A stretch of DNA of 27,203 nt from Actinomycetes bacterium. Its GTDB lineage: Bacteria > Actinomycetota > Actinomycetes > Actinomycetales > Cellulomonadaceae. A program made the translations under genes and the position numbers. The stretch covers positions 1-27,203 of the forward strand of contig JAEWGQ010000142.1 of NCBI GenBank assembly GCA_023388235.1, in the 5' to 3' direction. The notes under the pieces are model-generated. The model had not been told where the DNA came from. It searched no databases and saw nothing but the letters and a program-made list of their open reading frames with translations. Positions 21,694 to 27,203 of this stretch are shown here, in pieces (positions within the stretch are counted from its first letter, which is position 1; the number at the start of each line of letters is the position of its first letter).

Positions 21694-23760
21694 TCAGCCC
21701 TGCGGGACCGCGCGCAGGAAGCGCTCGAGCAGCGGGCCCGACGTGGTCGACCCGAAGTCGCCGGTCGCGACGAACACCGCAACCGCCAGGTCGCCGTACC
21801 CGGCGATCATCCAGGCGTGGTTCTTCAGGTCGGCGCCGGACCCGTACTGCGCGGTGCCCGACTTCGCGATCACCTCGGCGCCGGGCACGTCCTGCAGGAA
21901 GTCCCCGCCGCCCTCGGTGACGACCGCGCGCATCATCGCCCGCAGGGCGTCGGCCTCCGCGGCGGTGAGCGGCTGGGCGGGGGCCGAGGGCGCGGCCGGG
22001 GTGGACGCCGCGGACGGGGCGGCCGTGGCCGAGGCGTCCCCGGTCGCGGCGTCGCCCGCCCCGCCACCCAGCACGAGCCGCGGCGTCACCCGGGCGCCGG
22101 CCACGACCGACGCGGCGACCGTCGCCATGCCCAGCGGGGTGGCCTGCACGCGGGCCTGGCCGATCATCGACGCGGCGTGGTCGGTGCCGCCGGCCTCGTC
22201 GCCCGGCACGGACCCGAGCGTCGCGGCGAACCCGAGGTCGGCGTCCGCGACCAGCCCGAGCGAGGCGGCGGCGTCGGTGAGCGCCTGCTGGGGCACCTGG
22301 CCCGCCGCGGTGAGGAACGCGGTGTTGCAGGACTCCGCCACGGCCGTCCGCAGCGGGATGTCCCCGAGGGCGGCCGCCGGGTAGCCCGGGTAGTTCTGGA
22401 ACTCCCGCCCGTCCACCGTGGCGGTCGGGGGGCACGTCACGGTGCTGTCCGGGGTGAGCCCGGCCCGCAGCAGCGCGAGCGACGAGACGACCTTGAACGT
22501 GGAGCCCGGCGCGTACAGGCCGAGCGTCGCGGTGGACATGCCGCCCCCGCCCGGGCCGCTCGCCGCCGCGAGCACGTCGCCGGTCGACGGCCGGATCGCG
22601 ACCACGGCGCTCGCGACGTCCGCGATGCCCGCGACGACGTCCTCGGCCGCCTGCTGCACCGCGGGGTCGAGCGTGGTCCGCAGCGGCTCGCCCACCTGTG
22701 GTTCCACGTGGAACAGCTGGCGCTCCTGCGCGTCGCCGGCCGTGGCGACGACGGTCAGCCCCGGCAGGCCCCGCAGCTGCTCGTCGAACTGGCGCTGCAG
22801 GCCGCCGAGGCCGGTGAGGTCCCCGCCGACGACGGCGCCGTCCGACGCCTCGACGATCTCGGCCGTGGCGGGCCCGACGGTGCCGAGCACCGGCCGCGCG
22901 AACGCCCGGGTCGGCGCGAGCGGCAGGGTCGCCGCGACGGCGTTCACGCCCGGCAGCGCCGACAGCCCGGCCACGTCGTACGCCGGGTCCCCGTCGCGGA
23001 CCACGATCGCCTCGACGAACGCCTTCGGGCCCGCGGCGGCGACCTGCCCGGCGAACGCGTCGGCGTCCAGCCCCAGGGCGCCGGCGAGCCCCCGCGCGGC
23101 GGCGTCGGCCTGCTCGGGCGCGACGCGCGTCTTGTCGATGCCGATGCGGCGCACGGGCCGGTCCTCGACCAGCACGGCGTCCCCCGCGCCGAGCACCTGC
23201 GCGCGGTCCGCCTGCACCCGGTGGACCTGCAGGGTTTCCCCCGCCGCGAGGTCGGGCGCGAGCGCGAGCGTGCTCCAGCGGGCGCGCCACTCGTCGTCCA
23301 CCCGCACCAGGCCGGCGTGCGTCGTGTAGGTCCAGTCGCTGTCGCTGCTGTCGACGTCCCAGGTGAAGGTGAGCTCGACGCCGGCCGCGTCCTCGTCGTC
23401 GGCGGCGGGGACCACGTCGCCGGCGGTGACCTCGGGCTCCCACGGGTCGAGCCCCGCGTACGCGGCGGTCCGCTGCTCGGCCGCCTCCGCCGCGGTCGCG
23501 CCGTCGAGCGCCACCGAGCCGAAGTCACCGGAGGCGATCGCCGCGGCGAACGCGTCCGCGGCGTCCTGCCGCTCGTCGCCGCCGCCGGAGCACGCCCCGA
23601 GCGCGCCCACGAGACCGGCAACGGTCAGGACGCCGACCGGGCCGTGCCACCACCGGCGCCCCACCGCCCCGGCGCGCCGCACCGCACCGTCCGGCCGCAC
23701 CGCACCGCCCCGTCGCACCGCACCGTCCGCCACCACAGTCCCCCCGAGCACCGGCTCCAC
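21694..23760 (-). CDS. Penicillin-binding lipoprotein with NTF2-like (MecA_N) domain; peptidoglycan transpeptidase
   Basis: This class B-type penicillin-binding protein cross-links peptidoglycan outside the membrane. Numbered from GTG 23760 (688 residues), a hydrophobic signal segment ends in the lipobox LGAC (C57). A MecA_N/NTF2-like domain follows (about 65-190, starting QDAADAFAAAIASGDF), then the dimerisation domain, then the transpeptidase: S420-TFK in APGSTFKVVS, S477-x-N in ESCNTAF, and K633-SGT in IAKSGTAQYG. All three catalytic motifs are intact. A Pro/Ala/Ser-rich insert precedes the KSG region. The architecture is like mycobacterial PbpLipo. The start is uncertain: GTG 23760 has GAGGA upstream, but GTG 23664 gives a more usual 24-residue signal peptide and avoids an 18-bp repeat. 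Confidence 0.93.
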   Translation of the reverse strand: MEPVLGGTVVADGAVRRGGAVRPDGAVRRAGAVGRRWWHGPVGVLTVAGLVGALGACSGGGDERQDAADAFAAAIASGDFGSVALDGATAAEAAEQRTAAYAGLDPWEPEVTAGDVVPAADDEDAAGVELTFTWDVDSSDSDWTYTTHAGLVRVDDEWRARWSTLALAPDLAAGETLQVHRVQADRAQVLGAGDAVLVEDRPVRRIGIDKTRVAPEQADAAARGLAGALGLDADAFAGQVAAAGPKAFVEAIVVRDGDPAYDVAGLSALPGVNAVAATLPLAPTRAFARPVLGTVGPATAEIVEASDGAVVGGDLTGLGGLQRQFDEQLRGLPGLTVVATAGDAQERQLFHVEPQVGEPLRTTLDPAVQQAAEDVVAGIADVASAVVAIRPSTGDVLAAASGPGGGGMSTATLGLYAPGSTFKVVSSLALLRAGLTPDSTVTCPPTATVDGREFQNYPGYPAAALGDIPLRTAVAESCNTAFLTAAGQVPQQALTDAAASLGLVADADLGFAATLGSVPGDEAGGTDHAASMIGQARVQATPLGMATVAASVVAGARVTPRLVLGGGAGDAATGDASATAAPSAASTPAAPSAPAQPLTAAEADALRAMMRAVVTEGGGDFLQDVPGAEVIAKSGTAQYGSGADLKNHAWMIAGYGDLAVAVFVATGDFGSTTSGPLLERFLRAVPQG
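23661..23732. repeat. 18-bp tandem repeat at the 5' end of the penicillin-binding lipoprotein gene
   Basis: GCACCGCACCG begins at 23679, 23697 and 23715, exactly 18 bp apart, with 7 more variable bases completing each unit; 23661-23678 is a degraded fourth copy. If translation starts at GTG 23760, the array encodes the hexapeptides GAVRRG, GAVRPD, GAVRRA and GAVGRR just before the signal peptide. If it starts at 23664, the array is in the untranslated leader. Confidence 0.8.
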
Positions 23761-23799
23761 CTCGTCCTCGTCGCTCCCGGCCGCGTCCGGGCCAGGGTC

Positions 23800-23805
23800 A
23801 GCCTA
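23800..23805 (-). promoter_or_regulatory. Possible -10 box (TAGGCT) for the penicillin-binding lipoprotein gene
   Basis: On the minus strand TAGGCT (23805-23800) fits TANNNT and would start transcription near 23793, about 33 nt before GTG 23760 and its GAGGA element. No clear -35 is visible. Confidence 0.4.
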
Positions 23806-23888
23806 GGGACCCGGACCTGGGACGACGCCCCGTTCCGCGCCCGAGTTCGCGCAGGTCCTGTGCCGGACCCGTGCGCACCGCGCAGCGG

Positions 23889-23918
23889 TTGACGCACCCG
23901 GCCGGGTCCGCCTGGAAT
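23889..23918 (+). promoter_or_regulatory. Promoter of the CNNM/CorC-type gene
   Basis: TTGACG (23889-23894) and TGGAAT (23913-23918) are separated by 18 bp; the -35 matches five of six consensus bases. Transcription would start near 23925, about 53 bp before ATG 23978. Together with the opposite -10 box at 23800 this accounts for the divergent gap 23761-23977, in which I see no gene. Confidence 0.55.
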
Positions 23919-23977
23919 GGGGCGATGTCGCCTCCCGCGCGCACCGCCACCGCCCGCCGTCCCCGCACGCCCCGCTG

Positions 23978-25279
23978 ATGGACGCGGAGACCTGGGGCAA
24001 CATCGGCCTCGTCCTGCTGTTCATCCTGGTCGGCGGGGTGTTCGCCGGCACGGAGATCGCGCTGGTCTCGCTGCGGGAGAGCCAGATCAACCAGATGGAG
24101 CGCCAGGGCGGCCGCGGCGCGCGCGTCGCCGCCGTCGCCCGGGACCCCAACCGGTTCCTGGCCGCCGTCCAGATCGGCGTGACCGTCGCCGGCTTCTTCT
24201 CCGCCGCGTACGGGGCGTCGACGATCGCCCCCGACTTCGCCCCGGCCATCGAGGCGCTCGGGGTGCCCGCGGGCCCGGCCGGCACGCTCGCGCTCGTGGT
24301 CCTGACGCTGGTCATCGCCTACCTGTCGCTCGTGCTGGGCGAGCTGGTGCCGAAGCGGATCGCCCTGCAGAGCTCCGCCCGCGTCGCCCTCGCGGTCGCG
24401 CCGCCGCTCGACCGGTTCGCCACGCTCATGCGGCCGGTCATCTGGCTGCTGTCCCGGTCGACGAACCTGCTGGTGCGGCTGTTCGGCGGGGACCCGCAGG
24501 CGACGTCCGAGGAGATGTCGGAGGCCGAGCTGCGCGACCTCGTGATCGCGCACCAGGGCCTCCCCGAGGACGAGCGGCGGATCCTCGGTGACGTGTTCGA
24601 GGCGACCGACCGCTCCGTGGCCGAGGTGATGCGGCCCCGCGGCGAGGTGCACTTCCTCGAGGCCGACCTGCCGCTCACGGCCGCGCTAGACCGCGTGCGC
24701 GACCAGCCGTGGTCCCGCTACCCCGTCACGGGCGAGGACTTCGACGACGTGCTCGGGTTCCTGCACATCCGCGAGCTGCTGGACACCCCGGCCCGGCCCG
24801 GCGTGCGGGTGCGGGACGTCATGCGGGAGATCGTCGTGCTGCCGGGCACCAACAAGCTGCTGCCCTCGCTGTCGAGGATGCGCCGCGAGGGCGTGCACAT
24901 CGCCGTCGTGGTGGACGAGTACGGCGGGACGGACGGCATCGTCACGCTGGAGGACCTGGTCGAGGAGCTGGTCGGCGACATCCGGGACGAGTACGACATG
25001 CCCGGGTCGTCGGGGGCGGAGGCCCGCGAGGGCGCCCGCGGGTCGTACGACGCGGGCATCACCATCGAGGAGTTCACGGAGCTGACCGGCGTCCGGCTCG
25101 CGGACGGGCCGTACGAGACGGTCGCGGGCTACGTGATCGCGCGGCTGGGGCGGCTCGGCCTGGTCGGGGACGCCGTGGACGTGGACGGGCACCGCATCGA
25201 GGTCACCGCCGTCGACGGGCGGCGCATCGCGCGGGTGCGCCTGGTGCCGCCGCCCGAGGACCCGGCCCCGGCGGCCTGA
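23978..25279 (+). CDS. CNNM/CBS-domain membrane protein (HlyC/CorC, UPF0053 family)
   Basis: The 433-residue protein has the standard order of this family. An N-terminal CNNM (DUF21) membrane domain covers about 1-190, including 'FAGTEIALVSLRESQINQM', 'AAVQIGVTVAGFFSAAYG' and 'LVLGELVPKRIAL'. Two CBS domains follow (about 205-330, with 'VMRPRGEVHFLEAD' and 'IAVVVDEYGGTDGIVTLEDLVEELVGDI'). A CorC/HlyC C-terminal domain (about 355-425) begins with 'AGITIEEFTELTGVRLAD'. Relatives are implicated in Mg2+ or Co2+ export and are often mislabelled hemolysins. No Shine-Dalgarno sequence is obvious before ATG 23978; the hydrophobic N-terminus directly after it supports this start. No partner gene is linked. 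Confidence 0.95.
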   Translation: MDAETWGNIGLVLLFILVGGVFAGTEIALVSLRESQINQMERQGGRGARVAAVARDPNRFLAAVQIGVTVAGFFSAAYGASTIAPDFAPAIEALGVPAGPAGTLALVVLTLVIAYLSLVLGELVPKRIALQSSARVALAVAPPLDRFATLMRPVIWLLSRSTNLLVRLFGGDPQATSEEMSEAELRDLVIAHQGLPEDERRILGDVFEATDRSVAEVMRPRGEVHFLEADLPLTAALDRVRDQPWSRYPVTGEDFDDVLGFLHIRELLDTPARPGVRVRDVMREIVVLPGTNKLLPSLSRMRREGVHIAVVVDEYGGTDGIVTLEDLVEELVGDIRDEYDMPGSSGAEAREGARGSYDAGITIEEFTELTGVRLADGPYETVAGYVIARLGRLGLVGDAVDVDGHRIEVTAVDGRRIARVRLVPPPEDPAPAA

Positions 25280-25285
25280 CCGTCC

Positions 25286-25300
25286 GCGGGCCGGGCCCGC
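25286..25300 (+). terminator. Weak GC hairpin after the CNNM gene
   Basis: GCGGG (25286-25290) and CCCGC (25296-25300) enclose CCGGG, 6 bp after the stop codon. The stem is only 5 bp, so this is tentative. Confidence 0.35.
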
Positions 25301-25400
25301 AGCCGGGTGCGCACGCCCGGGGTTCGGGTGGCGGGGCGGGGTGGCGTGGCTCACCCTGGTACCGCCCACCGCACCTCGCACCCCCGGGGAGGACGAGACC

Positions 25401-25799
25401 ATGACCGCCGACCGGCACCGGATCGAGCTCGACCCCTCCCCCGCCTCGGTCGCCGCCGGACGCCGCTGGGCACGGTCGGAGGCCGACCTCGCGCACGCCG
25501 GTCCCGACGCCGCCGAGACGCTCGAGCTGCTGACGTCGGAGGTCCTGACCAACGCCGTCGTGCACACCCGCGCGCGCCGGCGGATCGCGCTGACGGCCGA
25601 GCGCCGCGACGACTGCGTGCGCGTCGCGGTGAGCGACCAGGACCCCACGCTCCCCGTCGTGCGTCCGGGCAGCGTCGCGCGGGTCGGCGGCAACGGCATG
25701 CGCCTGGTGGCGGCGCTGGCGTCGCGCTGGGGCATCGACCTGCACCCGGGCGGCGGCAAGACGGTCTGGTTCGAGACGCCGGTGGGCGCGCTGGCGTGA
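25401..25799 (+). CDS. RsbW/SpoIIAB-like ATP-binding protein (HATPase_c_2)
   Basis: The 132-residue protein is a single GHKL ATPase domain. The N-box is in LELLTSEVLTNAVVHT, the G1 region is 'VAVSDQDPTLPVV', the G2 region is 'VGGNGMRLVAALASRWG', and the final strand is 'GGKTVWFETPV'. Such small proteins are common in actinobacteria and often act as serine kinases/anti-sigma factors of partner-switching systems, but no sigma factor or STAS-domain antagonist lies next to it, so the partner is unknown. GGGGAGGA lies 7 bases before ATG 25401, which decides the start over an in-frame upstream GTG. Many such actinobacterial proteins are orphans. Confidence 0.9.
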   Translation: MTADRHRIELDPSPASVAAGRRWARSEADLAHAGPDAAETLELLTSEVLTNAVVHTRARRRIALTAERRDDCVRVAVSDQDPTLPVVRPGSVARVGGNGMRLVAALASRWGIDLHPGGGKTVWFETPVGALA

Positions 25800-25863
25800 C
25801 CCGCGGCGGCGGGGTGCGGGTCGCGGCGGAATGCCGGGCGGCCGGCCGGGGTTCGCAGACGGT

Positions 25864-26787
25864 ATGAAGGCTGTCGCGTACGAGACGTTCGGTGGTGCCG
25901 AGGTGCTGCGGGTGGTGGACCGCCCGGAGCCGCACGTCGGCCCCGACTCGGTGCTGGTCAAGGTGGTCGCCGTGGGGCTGAACCCCGTGGACTACAAGAT
26001 CCGCGAGGGGTACCTGCAGGGGCTGATCGACACCCACCTGCCCGCCGTCCCCGCGTGGGACGTGGCCGGCGTGGTGGTGAAGCCCGGGCTGGACACCCCG
26101 GAGCTGGCCGCGGGCGACGAGGTGCTCGCCTACGCCCGCAAGGACGTGGTGTCCGACGGCACGCTCGCCGAGTACGTGTCCGTGCCCGTGCGGACCGCCG
26201 CGAAGAAGCCGGCCGGGCTGTCGTTCGAGCAGGCCGCCGCGCTGCCCCTCGCCGGGCTGACCGCGCTGCAGACCGTGCGCCGCTCCGGGCTGGCGGCCGG
26301 GCAGACGGTGCTCGTGCACGCCGCGGCCGGCGGGGTCGGCTCGATCGCCACGCAGCTCGCCGTCCACGCGGGCGCGCGGGTGGTCGGCACCGCGTCCCCG
26401 GGCAACCACGACTACCTGCGGGGCCTGGGCGCCGAGCCGGTCGCGTACGGCGACGGCCTGGTCGAGGCCGCCCGCGCGCTCGCGCCCGGCGGCTTCGACG
26501 TGATCCTCGACTACGTCGGCGGGCAGGCCGTCGACACCGCGCCGGCCCTGCTGGCGCCGGGCGGCACGGTCGTGTCCATCACGGACGCGCGCGCCCGGGA
26601 CGAGCTCGGCGGCCAGTACGTGTGGGTGCGCCCGGACACCCGGGACCTCGCCGAGCTCGCGGACCTCGCGGCGCGCGGGATCGTGCAGGTCGAGGTCTCG
26701 CAGACGTTCGACCTGGACCACGCCGCCGACGCCTACCGCGCCCTGGAGACGGGCCACACGCGCGGCAAGATCGTCGTCCGCGTCTGA
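25864..26787 (+). CDS. NADP-dependent oxidoreductase, MDR superfamily (quinone oxidoreductase-like)
   Basis: The 307-residue protein starts MKAVAYETFGGAEVLRVVD, the standard beginning of zinc-independent medium-chain reductases. It continues with 'VGLNPVDYKIREG', 'PAVPAWDVAGVV', 'GTLAEYVSVP', 'AAALPLAGLTALQTV' and the nucleotide-binding 'VLVHAAAGGVGSIATQLA'. It ends 'TGHTRGKIVVRV', as in QorB-like enzymes. The catalytic zinc cysteines of alcohol dehydrogenases are absent, so NADPH-dependent reduction of quinones or enals is likely; the substrate is unknown. ATG 25864 matches the family N-terminus; an in-frame ATG at 25831 would add 11 unconserved residues. No strong ribosome binding site is seen. 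Confidence 0.95.
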   Translation: MKAVAYETFGGAEVLRVVDRPEPHVGPDSVLVKVVAVGLNPVDYKIREGYLQGLIDTHLPAVPAWDVAGVVVKPGLDTPELAAGDEVLAYARKDVVSDGTLAEYVSVPVRTAAKKPAGLSFEQAAALPLAGLTALQTVRRSGLAAGQTVLVHAAAGGVGSIATQLAVHAGARVVGTASPGNHDYLRGLGAEPVAYGDGLVEAARALAPGGFDVILDYVGGQAVDTAPALLAPGGTVVSITDARARDELGGQYVWVRPDTRDLAELADLAARGIVQVEVSQTFDLDHAADAYRALETGHTRGKIVVRV

Positions 26788-26795
26788 GTCAGACG
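26781..26795. repeat. 15-bp palindrome spanning both convergent stop codons
   Basis: CGTCTGAGTCAGACG is a perfect palindrome around G26788. It contains the TGA of the oxidoreductase (26785-26787) and the reverse-complement TGA of the ABC ATPase (26789-26791), so the genes meet with one base between stops. Two facing TGA codons give seven symmetrical bases for free; four more bases on each side extend it. Confidence 0.6.
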
Positions 26796-27203
26796 GCGCG
26801 GGCGGCCAGCAGGTCGCGGGTCACGGGGTGCCGGGGTGCGTCGAACACCCCGGCCACCGGGCCCTCCTCGACGACGGCGCCGGCGCTGAGCACGAGCACC
26901 CGGTCGCACACGCGCCGCACCACCCCCAGGTCGTGCGACACCAGCACCATCGCCACGCCGGAGTCCCGCCGCAGCTCGACGAGCAGGTCGAGGATCGCCG
27001 CCTGCACCTGCACGTCGAGCGCGGACACGGGCTCGTCCAGCACGAGCACCCGGGGACGCGTGGCCAGCGCCCGGGCGATCGCGACCCGCTGCCGCTGACC
27101 GCCCGACAGGGTGCGGGGCCGGCGGTCGAGCACCGCGGCGGGCAGGTGCACGCGGGCGAGCAGCGCGACGGCGGCCGCGTCGCCGGCGTGCGCGCGTCGT
27201 GCC
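26789..27203 (-). CDS. Peptide/nickel-type ABC transporter ATP-binding protein, C-terminal part
   Basis: The frame runs off the right edge, so the start and Walker A motif are missing; about 137 residues are visible. They include the signature [15 protein letters not shown], Walker [17 protein letters not shown], the H-loop in [20 protein letters not shown], and the C-terminal '[21 protein letters not shown]' that is typical of DppD/DppF/OppF ATPases ('P.HPYT..L'). The proline-tyrosine of that tail is Pro-Val here. A GTG at 27151 exists in frame but is internal, since the family continues upstream. It belongs to a second peptide-type importer, on the opposite strand from the one at 3484-9137. 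Confidence 0.93.
   Translation of the reverse strand, partial: ARRAHAGDAAAVALLARVHLPAAVLDRRPRTLSGGQRQRVAIARALATRPRVLVLDEPVSALDVQVQAAILDLLVELRRDSGVAMVLVSHDLGVVRRVCDRVLVLSAGAVVEEGPVAGVFDAPRHPVTRDLLAARAV

Noticed and set aside
21406..23892. Plus-strand 828-codon open frame opposite the penicillin-binding lipoprotein
   Set aside because: It covers the riboswitch region and the antisense of a gene with intact STFK, SxN and KSGT motifs; it has no recognisable domain and is Arg/Gly/Pro-rich.
1..27203. CRISPR array, tRNA, rRNA, insertion sequence or prophage genes
   Set aside because: I looked for spaced repeats, transposase or integrase motifs, and cloverleaf-like sequences; the only repeats are the short tandem arrays listed, which have no spacers.

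Overview
The window comes from a very GC-rich actinobacterium (almost every codon ends in G or C; GTG starts and 4-bp ATGA/GTGA overlaps are common). Gene content and style point to Micrococcales, probably a Cellulomonas-like genus; this is an inference from the sequence, not a database match. It looks like chromosomal core and near-core DNA. I see no insertion sequence, phage gene, tRNA, rRNA or CRISPR array.

Layout. (1) 1-3222: the end of hemC followed by hemD, hemB and hemL, all overlapping by 4 bp, closed by a hairpin. This is the tetrapyrrole/heme route around 5-aminolevulinate. (2) 3484-9137: a complete peptide-type ABC importer: lipoprotein binding protein, two permeases, and one polypeptide carrying both ATPase domains. 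A perfect inverted repeat lies upstream, a 21-bp stem-loop separates the binding protein from the permeases, and a perfect 18-bp hairpin ends the unit. (3) 9244-12484: a copper-efflux operon: G-run tract, CsoR operator, csoR, copZ, copA with a His-rich linker, terminator. cutC follows (12554-13297), then a free-standing maltokinase-cap-like protein (13357-13923). (4) 14040-16796, minus strand: an operon of a six-helix membrane protein, a small winged-helix regulator, an ABC ATPase and an ABC-2 permease, with unusual 20-bp-phased repeats near its 5' end. (5) 16931-18517: a CPBP-family membrane protein convergent with an HdeD/DUF308 membrane protein. (6) 18701-21220: a large flippase-like (LPG synthase TM) protein with an internal degenerate kinase domain. 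(7) 21237-21511, minus strand: a cyclic-di-GMP-I (GEMM-I) riboswitch directly in front of a 56-residue protein of unknown function. (8) 21694-23760, minus strand: a penicillin-binding lipoprotein flanked by two different tandem repeats. (9) 23978-26787: a CNNM/CorC-type protein, a RsbW-like ATP-binding protein and an MDR-family oxidoreductase. (10) 26789-27203, minus strand: the C-terminal part of a second peptide-type ABC ATPase running off the window.

The most notable item is the riboswitch plus microprotein. The aptamer keeps the conserved core, a GNRA-capped P2, and P1 and P3 that can be drawn by hand. A TANNNT box sits 6 nt before its 5' end, and a Shine-Dalgarno sequence follows P1 by three bases. 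The controlled ORF has almost perfect actinobacterial third-position GC but resembles no family I know. Second-tier items are the phased repeats beside the HTH-ABC operon, the apparently dead kinase inside the flippase-like protein, and a recurring leaderless-promoter layout.
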